Origin: a virus
Reading direction: 5' to 3' (one strand)
DNA: 35,883 bases
IMG/VR virus record: IMGVR_UViG_3300027976_000104
Coordinates: 1 to 35,883 of that record
Of the stretch, positions 6,571 through 14,879 are shown piece after piece (positions within the stretch are counted from its first letter, which is position 1; the number at the start of each line of letters is the position of its first letter). The notes under the pieces are model-generated. The model saw only the letters and a list, made by a program, of their open reading frames with translations, was not told the DNA's origin and made no database searches. The position numbers and the translations under genes were made by a program.

Positions 6571-7851
6571 TTACCGACCAACTTGGTCTAGATAATAATC
6601 TTTAGTTTCTTCCCACGATAACACGGTTAAGTTATCGTAGAATAATGTTTCTGTAGAAACTCGGTTTGATTCTTTTAAATTTCTAATTCTCTTTGTTGCA
6701 TATCTTTCTTTCCATAAAGTTACCAGAGATTCAGTTGAAGTGTCAAATGATTTTACTAATTTATCTTCAGTGATATCCCCTCTTAAGAACTCGGCTGAAT
6801 TATTGTATAAAGGAGAAAAGTATATACCTCTGGCATGAGCTGATTGGGTTAATATTTTATCCATTTTCATTTGTGAATAGGCAAACGATAGTGACCTATT
6901 CTTATGGTCTCTTTTGTGTGGTTGTCCACTTGGTTTCTTTGCAACATACCATTCAAAGTATTTTCTGGTATGGTTTTTCTTTATCCAATCATTAATTTTA
7001 TTTCTGGTCACTCTTCTTGGTTCAAACTTAACTGAACCTGCAGTGAAACCCATTTTCTTCCAGTGTGTCAGTCTATCGTATTGTGATAGTCCATGAAGTT
7101 TCGCTTTGCCATATAAGGATGTAGTTGTGACGCCTATTAGCGTGTCACCATACAATTCTTTCCATAGTTTCTGTATCTTATCGTCTAAACATAATAATGC
7201 TAATAATTTACCACCTGTGTAGTTGTAACCTAAAGGTTGCAAAGGAACAATCGTAGAGCCAATCGCTGTATGATTAATCATTGAACCTTGTGTTTTAAGT
7301 TCTCTACTCCATCCAATAAAATTATCTCTAGGAGTTAAGTCTAGAAAGTCTGAAGAAATACAAATAACACCAAGATATTTTTTAGTTGGTTTGTCTCTAA
7401 CAATGAAGTTAAGATTACGACCAATATTAGAATTGTTTTTCATTGTAGATGAGAATGTTCTAATCACATTCCAGAGTTCTGGTAAGTCTTCTTGTTTGTT
7501 TGCATATATGAGTTCAGGTTCTATCTTCATAAACTCGTCTAAATCTTGTGGATTCCAAACATTGTTTTTAACTTCTTCAATAGCTATTCGTTGTTTATCG
7601 TTGGCTAAAACTTTCTTCTCGCCTTCCCATAAATCATTGACTATAGTAAATGGATATTTTTCTTGTACTTCACACCATTTTTGATATAATGTATATTCTT
7701 TTACATCCATCTTTGATACAAATTCAAGGTCTATAATAGTCTCTTGTTTGATTTGTTCAAAGTCGGGGTCATCCATATCCTCTACAGGATTGGCGGCTAA
7801 CCATTTATCCCACTGGACTTCTACATCATCTTTAGTATAATCTATTGCCAT
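6571..7851 (-). CDS. DUF4338-like (DruA-type) protein
   Basis: 426 residues. An acidic N-terminal third is followed by a core with YLGVICISSD, RDNFIGWS, INHTAIGSTIVPLQPLGYNY, TGGKLLALLCLD, KLWKELYGDTLIGVTTTSLYG, and RLTHWKKMGFTAGS. The order (IGWS; a hydrophobic strand ending near P; LL; W..YG; W...G.T.G) resembles DUF4338, the family of Druantia protein DruA, and has the look of a GNAT-type fold. The basic C-terminal part includes KPSGQPHKRDHKN. The ATG directly follows the deformylase stop (7852). It lies immediately before the promoter of the tRNA-like pair. The reaction is unknown; the family call is from memory. Confidence 0.55.
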   Translation of the reverse strand: MAIDYTKDDVEVQWDKWLAANPVEDMDDPDFEQIKQETIIDLEFVSKMDVKEYTLYQKWCEVQEKYPFTIVNDLWEGEKKVLANDKQRIAIEEVKNNVWNPQDLDEFMKIEPELIYANKQEDLPELWNVIRTFSSTMKNNSNIGRNLNFIVRDKPTKKYLGVICISSDFLDLTPRDNFIGWSRELKTQGSMINHTAIGSTIVPLQPLGYNYTGGKLLALLCLDDKIQKLWKELYGDTLIGVTTTSLYGKAKLHGLSQYDRLTHWKKMGFTAGSVKFEPRRVTRNKINDWIKKNHTRKYFEWYVAKKPSGQPHKRDHKNRSLSFAYSQMKMDKILTQSAHARGIYFSPLYNNSAEFLRGDITEDKLVKSFDTSTESLVTLWKERYATKRIRNLKESNRVSTETLFYDNLTVLSWEETKDYYLDQVGR

Positions 7852-8508
7852 TTAAACTTCATTCCACTTAAAATTGTTTTTCTGTTTTCTAGTCGCAGTT
7901 TTCATCATTTTATTTTGTTTCTTCTTCGCTAAGGATAACACAAGAGGAGACACTTTTGCGGTAAACTTTATTCCGTTCATGTGGTCTAGTTCGTGTTGAA
8001 AACATCTCGCTACCATTCCGTCTAAATGTTCAACCACAGTCTTGCCATCTTCGTCTTGGTATTCAACATCAATTTCTTCATGTCTTTTTACATTTAAGAT
8101 TAATCCAGGATAAGATAAACACCCCTCATTGAGTTTAATGTCATTTTGTCCGATTGCAACTATTTTAGGGTTAATACAAACCATCTCTAGACCTTGATGT
8201 GCAATTATAAACACTCTTGCTGGGACATTACATTGGTTGGCTGATAATCCAATACCACCAAACTTTCTCATGGTCATTTTCATTCTTGCTATTAACGTTC
8301 TCATATCTGAATTAGGTAAAGCTTCTTCATAATCAGATAGAGGTTCACTTAATAATGGAAGTTGGTCATCATACAAATCTAATGGTTCTTCTCTGATTTC
8401 TTTTACTTCTTCAGTTGGTGTTTCTTCAACTTCTGGTCCAAGGCCTTCTGCTGTATTATATGTAAACGTCACTCCGTCATCAGAGGTTATTGTTTTATCA
8501 TCACTCAT
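7852..8508 (-). CDS. def: Peptide deformylase with acidic N-terminal extension
   Basis: 218 residues. It has all three deformylase motifs: GGIGLSANQ (84-92; motif 1, GxGxAAxQ), EGCLS (128-132, Cys metal ligand) and QHELDH (171-176, HExxH type). It removes N-formyl groups from nascent proteins; marine T4-like phages often carry one. Residues 1-60 are an acidic extension with many Glu and Pro, which ordinary phage deformylases lack; its role is unknown. The C-terminus is basic (KKKQNKMMKTATRKQ). The start overlaps the end of gp46 by eight bases, so the genes are translationally coupled. Confidence 0.9.
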   Translation of the reverse strand: MSDDKTITSDDGVTFTYNTAEGLGPEVEETPTEEVKEIREEPLDLYDDQLPLLSEPLSDYEEALPNSDMRTLIARMKMTMRKFGGIGLSANQCNVPARVFIIAHQGLEMVCINPKIVAIGQNDIKLNEGCLSYPGLILNVKRHEEIDVEYQDEDGKTVVEHLDGMVARCFQHELDHMNGIKFTAKVSPLVLSLAKKKQNKMMKTATRKQKNNFKWNEV

Positions 8509-10219
8509 GTTTTTCTATCCTTGAAAAGTTCTTCACTTTACTGAATTTAATTATATTTTGAAATTTGTCTTGTAGTATATCGCCTTTATGTGATATCACA
8601 AAAATATTCACATCATCTAGTTCATGTAAAATCTTAAGTAACTCATCAACGCCCGTAGCGTCTAGTGATGAATCAAATGTTTCATCTAGTATGAGTAGAT
8701 TGGTATTAGTAGAATTCTTTAGTCTAGCAACAGCACGCCAAGTTAGCATAAGTGCCATATCGATTCTTTGTTTTTCTCCTTGAGAGAAATTATTATATGT
8801 AAAGTCATCTCTGAATCTGGATTTAATTGATTCTTTAAATGATTCGTCAAGGGTAAAGTTTACAAAGAAATCTAGTTTAGCTAGATAACTATTTACTAAT
8901 TTGTTTATTACAGGTAAGTATTGTTTTATAATTTTTGTTTTGATACCAGTGTCTTTAAGTAAAGCACTTGCTACCTCGAAGTATTCTTTATCATCAAGTA
9001 ATGCTTTAAATTCAGTTTCTTTATCTTCAATCTCTTTTTTGAGTTCACTCAACTTCAGCTCTTCTATATCTGAAACTGTTTTTGTATCTTGTAATTCTTC
9101 TATACTTGTTTTGATTCGAGTGATGTATCTATTAATTTCGGTAATTGATGTTGTATTTGTTGCTGTCTTAATCTGTAATTCTTGTATCTCTATTTGTTTT
9201 CCTGATATGATATTGAGTTTATTCTGTTCTTCGGTTACTTTAGTATCGAGTTCAGTTAAACCATGGTCACAACCAGTAATCTTGCTGGTAAGAGTTACAA
9301 TTTGTTCTGATTTAAATTCAGATTCAATTCCTTGCCTACATGTTGGACAATCATCATTGTGTTCAAAGAAATTAACATCTTTTTTATATTTCGATAGATT
9401 AGTTTCTATTTGAGATTCGAGATGGTGATATTGTTTTACTCGTTGTTCGATTTCGAGTCGGTTTGCAACAACCTTTTGAATTTCAACAACTTGTAATCCA
9501 ATACTCTCAATTTCTTCAGTGAGATTGTTAATATTAGTTTCGTTGGTAGAAATATCTTGTTTGTACTCATCTATTTTGTCTTCATTATTTTGTTTTAAGT
9601 CGCCTATTCGTTTTTCTTCAAATTCATATTTCTGTTGTGTTAATTGAATGTTGTGTCTTTTGTCATTGAGTAAGTCTTTGTTATTACCCAATCGTTCTCT
9701 TGTAAGTTTATTCATTACTGAGAATATTTGTATATCTAATAGGTCTTCGATTATAGCACGTCTATCATTATTTGATAGTTGCATGAACGGAGTAAATGCA
9801 GCTGAACCTAATACCACTATTTGTGTAAATGATTTATAGTTCATTTTTAATATGAACTTCTCAAGTTGTTCTTGATAATCTCTTATAGCCGCATCTTGGT
9901 TTAATAATTCACCATCGATATAGATTTCAAATTTATTGGGTCTGATAGTGCGAACAATTCTATATGACTTATTGTTTGTATCAAACTCCACTTCCACTTC
10001 ACAATTTTTACCATTAATCGAATTCGTAAGGTTGCCTTTTGGAATATTACGAAATGGTTTCCCAAATAACCCAAAGCACAAAGCATCAAGCAAAGTGGAT
10101 TTGCCCGACCCATTAACACCAACAATTAATGTATTAATGTTCTTATCTAAATTAATTTCACTAAAGTGATTGCCAGTGGAAAGTAGGTTCTTCCATTTTA
10201 CTTTTCTAAATATAATCAA
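8501..10219 (-). CDS. 46: Recombination endonuclease large subunit gp46 (SbcC/Rad50-like)
   Basis: 572 residues. Walker A GVNGSGKS at 34-41; long coiled coils broken by the zinc hook CPTC at 291-294; then the ABC signature FSQGEKQR and Walker B LLILDETFDSS near the C-terminus. With gp47 it forms the Mre11/Rad50-type complex that resects DNA ends for recombination-dependent replication and degrades host DNA. Its start overlaps the gp47 stop by four bases (10216-10219), and its stop overlaps the deformylase start. The length is normal for T4 gp46. Confidence 0.95.
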   Translation of the reverse strand: MIIFRKVKWKNLLSTGNHFSEINLDKNINTLIVGVNGSGKSTLLDALCFGLFGKPFRNIPKGNLTNSINGKNCEVEVEFDTNNKSYRIVRTIRPNKFEIYIDGELLNQDAAIRDYQEQLEKFILKMNYKSFTQIVVLGSAAFTPFMQLSNNDRRAIIEDLLDIQIFSVMNKLTRERLGNNKDLLNDKRHNIQLTQQKYEFEEKRIGDLKQNNEDKIDEYKQDISTNETNINNLTEEIESIGLQVVEIQKVVANRLEIEQRVKQYHHLESQIETNLSKYKKDVNFFEHNDDCPTCRQGIESEFKSEQIVTLTSKITGCDHGLTELDTKVTEEQNKLNIISGKQIEIQELQIKTATNTTSITEINRYITRIKTSIEELQDTKTVSDIEELKLSELKKEIEDKETEFKALLDDKEYFEVASALLKDTGIKTKIIKQYLPVINKLVNSYLAKLDFFVNFTLDESFKESIKSRFRDDFTYNNFSQGEKQRIDMALMLTWRAVARLKNSTNTNLLILDETFDSSLDATGVDELLKILHELDDVNIFVISHKGDILQDKFQNIIKFSKVKNFSRIEKHE

Positions 10220-11286
10220 TCGGTTTCTTCCGTGTGTAAGGCTTCAACATATAATTCTCTCATTAATGTTTTAAGTTTTTCATTCTCAACATTGAGAGAT
10301 AATCCATCAATATACTTGGACAATATGGTCATTGTATCTTCAGCTTGATTAATGATATCATCATCATTTAATATAAGGTCTTCATTGAAGTCTTCGACAA
10401 TAGCTATATCAGCCGCTCCCGATTTATATAAGTTATCGGTTAAGTAATCAAACAAAAATGGATTCTGTTTGTGTAGCACAACCACTTTTACATAACTATC
10501 TTGGTATTGTTTAAAATCAAAACTTTTAAAGTCTTCAATGCCTTTATCTCTATCATCATAACTTATCTTATGAAATATTTCAAATGGGTTCTGTATAAAC
10601 TCCAATTCTCTTGTGTTTGTATCGAAGATATGAAACCCTCTTGGGTCTTTATAGTCTGCCCATGTCATTTGACCTGGAGTTCCCACATAAAATATTTGGC
10701 CATCATCTGACTTGTGATGAAAGTGTCCAGATAAAACCATGTCATACTTGGATAAAAGTGATTTGTCGATACCTGTTTGTGAAACAGTGCCTTTGTCCAT
10801 CTCAAATCCTTGTATCTCAAAATGTCCAAAACAGAGCTGTGACCGACTATTCCTTATTGATTCTTTTATATCCTCTTCGTTGTCATCACACAACCAAGGA
10901 ACAATGTCTATTGGAATGCCGTCAAATTCCTTTGTGACAAACTCATCAAAGATTGTGATGTTGTCATATTCGTTTAGTAGTAATTGTGATGAATTAATTT
11001 CTAATGTATTACGATAGGTAATGTCATGATTACCTAGAATAGAATAAAACGTAATGTTGTTTTCTTTTAGTTTATTAAAGAAGTATCTGCGACATAAGAA
11101 TAGGGAGTTGAAATTGATAAACTTTCGGCGGTCAAATAAGTCGCCCATTTGAAATACTGTATCAATATTATTTTCTTTCAGATACGGAAAGAATACTGTG
11201 CTATAAAACTTCTCATAATGTTTATGGAAGATAACAGAATCGCCACGCATACCGAAATGGCTGTCGCCTAATATACACATTTTCAT
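10216..11286 (-). CDS. 47: Recombination endonuclease small subunit gp47 (SbcD/Mre11-like)
   Basis: 356 residues with calcineurin-type phosphoesterase motifs in order: GDSHFG (7-12), GDLFDRR, LGNHD, and SGHFHH. These bind the two catalytic metals. It is the nuclease partner of gp46, and the two genes overlap by four bases. The C-terminal region is acidic and probably contacts gp46. The length matches T4 gp47. The start at 11286 directly follows the DUF465-like gene that ends at 11290. Confidence 0.95.
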   Translation of the reverse strand: MKMCILGDSHFGMRGDSVIFHKHYEKFYSTVFFPYLKENNIDTVFQMGDLFDRRKFINFNSLFLCRRYFFNKLKENNITFYSILGNHDITYRNTLEINSSQLLLNEYDNITIFDEFVTKEFDGIPIDIVPWLCDDNEEDIKESIRNSRSQLCFGHFEIQGFEMDKGTVSQTGIDKSLLSKYDMVLSGHFHHKSDDGQIFYVGTPGQMTWADYKDPRGFHIFDTNTRELEFIQNPFEIFHKISYDDRDKGIEDFKSFDFKQYQDSYVKVVVLHKQNPFLFDYLTDNLYKSGAADIAIVEDFNEDLILNDDDIINQAEDTMTILSKYIDGLSLNVENEKLKTLMRELYVEALHTEETD

Positions 11287-11289
11287 AAT

Positions 11290-11457
11290 CTAGTCTTCTT
11301 TTAGTTTTGCTATCTTATCTTTCAGCTGTAGTTTTTCTTGTTTCATTTTCACCATAAGTTCATCGGAAAGATATTTTGAATATGATTCTTTGATTTTGGC
11401 ATCAAGGTCTTTATGTTTAGCTTCAAGATGTTTAATTTTATCTTCTATCAATTCCAT
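11290..11457 (-). CDS. DUF465/YdcH-like small helical protein
   Basis: 55 residues, beginning MELIEDKIKHLEAKHKDLDA and ending KMKQEKLQLKDKIAKLKED. The spacing of LE..HK.LD and the K..KL.LKDKI tail match the DUF465 (YdcH) pattern of short charged helical-hairpin proteins. It is read from an ATG at 11457 that overlaps the end of the mini-lipoprotein by ten bases. GGAGA sits immediately before this ATG, closer than usual. It lies between gp55 and gp47. The function of the family is unknown. Confidence 0.65.
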   Translation of the reverse strand: MELIEDKIKHLEAKHKDLDAKIKESYSKYLSDELMVKMKQEKLQLKDKIAKLKED

Positions 11458-11588
11458 TCTCCATAAACAAGTTTAACACTGTCATATTTTTCTTCCATGT
11501 CATAGTTGCACTCTTTCAAGAAACCTCCATAACCACATGATGATATTATACAAGAAAACATTATCAATAGAGGCAAATATTTAAGCAT
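11448..11588 (-). CDS. Predicted 46-residue lipoprotein
   Basis: The product starts MLKYLPLLIMFSCIISSCGY: a hydrophobic leader ending in ISSC, an acceptable lipobox, so the Cys would be lipidated and the mature peptide would be about 29 residues. The start overlaps the last codons of gp55 (gp55 stop at 11581), and the end overlaps the DUF465-like gene. It has no clear Shine-Dalgarno and is probably coupled to gp55 translation. It is not Pro-rich, so an Rz1-type spanin is unlikely. I do not recognise it. Confidence 0.5.
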   Translation of the reverse strand: MLKYLPLLIMFSCIISSCGYGGFLKECNYDMEEKYDSVKLVYGEWN

Positions 11589-12207
11589 CTGGTGAAGCTG
11601 CAACATCTGGTTCGATAAACTTTTCTAGGCCTTTTATTTTCTCTTCTTTCTTTTTTCTTTTGGCTTCTTCAAAGTTAAATATAAACTCAGATATGTTTTC
11701 ATAGAGTTCAAATTGTCTTGTATTTCCATCGCTGTCTTCTAACATCTCAAACTCATCTAAAATACCTATTTGCTCAGTAGCTTTATATTTGACATAAAGT
11801 TGTTTTTTCTCTCTAGTAATTCTTCGGAGAAAAGCATAATAGATAATTTGGGTAAAGTAAGCGAATGGATTCTTCGACTTTTCGGGGTTAAAGTTTCTAA
11901 AATACATCATACAATTCTCAATTCCATCGGCAATCATTTCATCTCTAAAAGAGTATGATGCGAAGTTGGGTTTGTGTGATAAATGTTCTGCAATCTTAAG
12001 AAAACACTCACCGATATAATTAGGAACTTGCGGTTGAATCTCTTTAGCTTTATCTGCAACGCCACATAACCGTTTATATTCAACCAGTCCTGCTAAAAAG
12101 TCTGCATTATTTACATAATGTTTTTGACGTTTCTTTGCTGTTGTTTTAGCAACAGTTTTCTTAACTTTCTTTTCTTTTGGCAATTCTTCTTCTTTTTTCA
12201 TATTCAT
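11581..12207 (-). CDS. 55: Late-transcription sigma factor gp55
   Basis: 208 residues with a basic N-terminus (KKVKKTVAKTTAKKRQKHY). The core has YIGECFLKIAEHLSHKPNFASYSFRDEMIADGIENCMMYFRNFNPEKSKNPFAYFTQIIYYAFLRRITREKKQ, which follows the sigma region-2 pattern of T4 gp55. gp55 replaces the host sigma and directs RNA polymerase to TATAAATA late promoters, many of which occur before virion genes here. AAAGG six bases upstream of the ATG supports the start. No strong promoter is seen directly upstream on this strand. Confidence 0.9.
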   Translation of the reverse strand: MNMKKEEELPKEKKVKKTVAKTTAKKRQKHYVNNADFLAGLVEYKRLCGVADKAKEIQPQVPNYIGECFLKIAEHLSHKPNFASYSFRDEMIADGIENCMMYFRNFNPEKSKNPFAYFTQIIYYAFLRRITREKKQLYVKYKATEQIGILDEFEMLEDSDGNTRQFELYENISEFIFNFEEAKRKKKEEKIKGLEKFIEPDVAASPDA

Positions 12208-12243
12208 AATATACCTTTCATTCCAAGTTTGCCTTCATTACGC

Positions 12244-12272
12244 TTGACAAAGTGCTTGACAAGAGTTATGGT
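12244..12272 (+). promoter_or_regulatory. Possible plus-strand (antisense) promoter
   Basis: The plus strand has TTGACA (12244-12249), a 17-bp spacer and TATGGT (12267-12272). A second GCTTGACA lies inside the spacer. The -35 region resembles the cobS/cobT promoters (AAAGTGCTTGAC). It would be read against all genes, into 12312-12713. Confidence 0.3.
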
Positions 12273-12311
12273 AGCGGTGTCCCGTTTAATTAATGAATGA
12301 ATAGCTACTCC

Positions 12312-12713
12312 TTACCATCCTTTCTGAAACCCTAATTCATATGTTACTTTATCTAAAAGTGATAACACTCTTTTTCGATAACCAAATCCTAACATACCCA
12401 TTTTTGTTCCATCTTCATAAGGAGGAGTTCTATTAAAGTTGGTGTATTGTTGCGAAGTTAAATCAATTATCTTTCCATCAGCGTCTACGCACCACCAATG
12501 ATAGATGTTTTCATCATCTAAAGCTCGATTCAATTTTAATGTTTTAGTTCCAAATATTTTCTGTAAACAACCAGAGGCTGTGTGACAATGCCCAAACATT
12601 GGATTAGATTTGTTTCTTTCGACCCACTTCTTCGGTAACAAGTCTTCTGACAAATTATTATATATTGCTTCAGATACCATCTTCAAATTCAATTCATTAT
12701 ATTCTATTGTCAT
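12312..12713 (-). CDS. Hypothetical protein, YunG-like
   Basis: 133 residues. HCHTASGCLQKIFG (Cys/His near the start of a helix), then IYHWWCVDADGKIIDLTSQQY, gives an order of Cys/His, His and Asp, as in papain- or transglutaminase-like folds, and resembles the small YunG family. The C-terminal half has no motif I recognise. Whether it is a peptidase-like enzyme is inference. The ATG lies one base after the stop of the gene at 12715-13182, so the two are translated together. The stop is followed by about 100 bases without a gene before gp55. Confidence 0.5.
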   Translation of the reverse strand: MTIEYNELNLKMVSEAIYNNLSEDLLPKKWVERNKSNPMFGHCHTASGCLQKIFGTKTLKLNRALDDENIYHWWCVDADGKIIDLTSQQYTNFNRTPPYEDGTKMGMLGFGYRKRVLSLLDKVTYELGFQKGW

Positions 12714-12714
12714 A

Positions 12715-13182
12715 TTAATGTAGTTTACTTTTATCCTGGTTATTCATATTATTTAAATATTCATCCATCACTGAAGCGTCATCATCATAGTATTCATCAA
12801 TTTCAGCTCTCGCCTGCATGTTGATATTGGCCTCTGCAGAATTCTGTGCTTGAGTTCTTAAATTGTAATCTTCAAGAAGTCCTTCTGAGTTATTAGCTTC
12901 AAGAGTTACAGTTTCGATTGCATTTAAATAATACTCGATTAGACTGTCTTTAGGGTTGGTAAAGGTAACAATCTCTCTGTTATTTAATGTAGCCATATTA
13001 TCAGATATTATCTCAATTGGCAACCATGGGACCATCATCATTACCGAGCCTTTGGGTGAACGTCTCACCATAAGCACCATAGGTTTGTTTAGTATTGTTG
13101 ATTCCGTATCAGAAGTGATATCGGCAATGACATCTTCGCCAGATTGAAGTCTCACTAATTTAATGTTTAGTTGATTATCCAT
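12715..13182 (-). CDS. Conserved phage protein with possible Sm-like N-terminal domain
   Basis: 155 residues. Residues 1-85 (IKLVRLQSGEDVIADITSD, KPMVLMVRR, VMMMVPWLPIEI) read as short beta strands of the type seen in LSm folds. From memory, an Sm-like protein of cyanophage origin has been solved structurally; I cannot confirm that this is its homologue. The last 60 residues are acidic and probably disordered (DEYYDDDASVMDEYL). The start overlaps the end of the uvsW C-terminal gene by eight bases. The gene sits between uvsW and gp55 in what looks like one operon. Confidence 0.5.
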   Translation of the reverse strand: MDNQLNIKLVRLQSGEDVIADITSDTESTILNKPMVLMVRRSPKGSVMMMVPWLPIEIISDNMATLNNREIVTFTNPKDSLIEYYLNAIETVTLEANNSEGLLEDYNLRTQAQNSAEANINMQARAEIDEYYDDDASVMDEYLNNMNNQDKSKLH

Positions 13183-14089
13183 TTTTCAGCTCGATGTTAT
13201 AGAATTTATATTTAAATTTCTCGTCATCATATATTTTTAATCTTTCAATAAAATGCTTCAATGTAAAATTGGTAAATTTACCAATCCTAAAATCATCCAC
13301 AATATCAAATAATGTTGCTGTTCTTTTGTCATCACCCACTCTAAGTCCTCGACCAATTGATTGTAAATTACGAATACGAGATTTACTTGGTGATGCAAAG
13401 ATAATGTTATGTAAGTTCCTTATATTTATGCCTGTCGAGAAGGTGCCATATGATGCAACAATAATAGCATCTTTTTCTTTTTCTGTAATTCCTCGAATAG
13501 CTTCCCTTGTTTCAGTATCAGTTCCTCCAAATACAAAAAATACTTTTCGTTTTTTTGCATGGTCTTTTATGTTTGCATATAAAGCTTTACCGTGTTTCTC
13601 AACAAACTGAAATAATATAAGTGAATTGCCGTTAAGTGATAATGCTAAGTTTCTTATAAAATCATTTCGGGCATTGTTCTTAACAATAAAATCAATCTCT
13701 TGTTGATAATCCCATGTTTTGCATTGTTTACAAAGTGGTTCAGGATACTTTAACACTAAACACTTTATATTAAAATCAGATAAATGTTTCTTTGCAATTA
13801 AATCTGCAGTAGTTGTTGCACGATAAACAGGACCAAAAAGTCCTTCTAACACCAAACGATGTGTTTGTGTGCCGTCTAATGTGCCTGTTGTTCCTATTCT
13901 ATATCTAGCATTTGTACAAGCAGACATAATTGTTGCCAGTGATTTAGCTTTAAATTGATGTGCCTCATCACCGAGTACAAAATCAAATTGTTCGAAGTAA
14001 TCGGGCCCTAGCTTATAGATGGACTGCCACGTTGAAACTACAAATGGCGAAGGTATCTGTATCGTTTCAATCTGTTTTATTTTCATATT
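13175..14089 (-). CDS. uvsW: UvsW helicase, C-terminal half of a split gene
   Basis: 304 residues from an ATG at 14089, which has GGGGAG eight bases upstream. It carries the second part of an SF2 helicase: DEAH (40-43), GTTGT motif III, then SYGTFSTGINIRNLH and SIGRGLRVG (motifs V and VI). VVSTWQSIYKL aligns with T4 UvsW VVVGTWQTVVKQ. The Walker A half is encoded separately at 14875-15609. The first 13 residues (MKIKQIETIQIPS) are not UvsW-like. The two chains together would rebuild the branch-migrating RNA/DNA helicase used in recombination. The start overlaps the endonuclease gene by 23 bases. Confidence 0.88.
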   Translation of the reverse strand, partial: NMKIKQIETIQIPSPFVVSTWQSIYKLGPDYFEQFDFVLGDEAHQFKAKSLATIMSACTNARYRIGTTGTLDGTQTHRLVLEGLFGPVYRATTTADLIAKKHLSDFNIKCLVLKYPEPLCKQCKTWDYQQEIDFIVKNNARNDFIRNLALSLNGNSLILFQFVEKHGKALYANIKDHAKKRKVFFVFGGTDTETREAIRGITEKEKDAIIVASYGTFSTGINIRNLHNIIFASPSKSRIRNLQSIGRGLRVGDDKRTATLFDIVDDFRIGKFTNFTLKHFIERLKIYDDEKFKYKFYNIELKNG

Positions 14090-14837
14090 TTTTTCTCCCC
14101 ACTGACCATCCACATAATATATTTAACGGCAAAAACAATTTATTTATTGATAATTCATCATTATGACACCATTTCATTCCTTTAGTGTGTCCTAGTTTTG
14201 TTTTTCTTTCCTTTTCTGAAAGACCACCAAAATACTGTTTTTTTGTTTCTGCCATTTTTTTAACTCTATCACAGTTTTCTTTTGTTTTACCTAATCTATC
14301 TAAACTAAGTTTTAATCGCTGTTCAGTAGTAATTTCGTGTCCTAATATTTCTTTTCTTTCACTTTCAGATAGACTTTCTAACCATTTGTTAATTTTAGGT
14401 CTAGCTATTGTTTGATAGTGTCCGTTCTTATCTTTCATGGATTTTGATTGTTTAATAGCAGCCAATCTAATATATTCATGGGACTCTTTTGTTCTTCCTG
14501 TCAACTTAGTCTTTAATGCCAATAGTGAAGCCTCCGGCATTTTACCACCATCCAACCCATTCTCTTCCTTTAAATTTGCCCATGTATCGTCATCAACAAT
14601 GTTATTCTCCTGACAAAAATCATTACAAAATTTAGTTATATGTTCTTCATAATAAAAATATTCTGAAATCCATTCTGTTTTAACGTATTCTATGCCATGT
14701 TTTTTTATGTGTTTTTTCCAATATACACCAGACCCATAATATGATTCTAAGTTTTTTCTTGCTGATTTTCCAAAATACTTTAATCCAGTTTTTGTGTGTG
14801 TTTTTATGTATAATCGTACAGGTGCTATTTTTTTCAT
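14067..14837 (-). CDS. GIY-YIG homing endonuclease inserted in uvsW
   Basis: 256 residues. N-terminal RLYIKTHTKTGLKYFGKSAR, then YYGSGVYWKKHIKKHG, match the GIY-YIG pattern of T4 Seg-type enzymes (LY..K...G..YFGK...YGSG..W..H...HG). It continues with NNIVDDDTWANLKEENGLDGG, a stretch typical of phage Seg-like nucleases, and a basic, probably DNA-binding tail. It separates the two halves of uvsW and would cut uvsW alleles lacking the insert. GGTGGA lies seven bases before the ATG, and a TATAAATA late promoter at 14872-14879 gives it its own expression. Confidence 0.85.
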   Translation of the reverse strand: MKKIAPVRLYIKTHTKTGLKYFGKSARKNLESYYGSGVYWKKHIKKHGIEYVKTEWISEYFYYEEHITKFCNDFCQENNIVDDDTWANLKEENGLDGGKMPEASLLALKTKLTGRTKESHEYIRLAAIKQSKSMKDKNGHYQTIARPKINKWLESLSESERKEILGHEITTEQRLKLSLDRLGKTKENCDRVKKMAETKKQYFGGLSEKERKTKLGHTKGMKWCHNDELSINKLFLPLNILCGWSVGRKKYENKTD

Positions 14838-14871
14838 AATATTTCCACCAAAGAGGTTGTAGGGACATTAG

Positions 14872-14879
14872 TATTTATA
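14872..14879 (-). promoter_or_regulatory. Late promoter TATAAATA of the uvsW endonuclease
   Basis: Exact late consensus 35 bases upstream of the endonuclease ATG. It overlaps the TAA stop of the UvsW N-terminal half (14877-14875). Confidence 0.7.

Noticed and set aside
13423-13430. CATAAATA late-promoter match
   Set aside because: It lies deep inside the UvsW C-half coding sequence with no gene start nearby.
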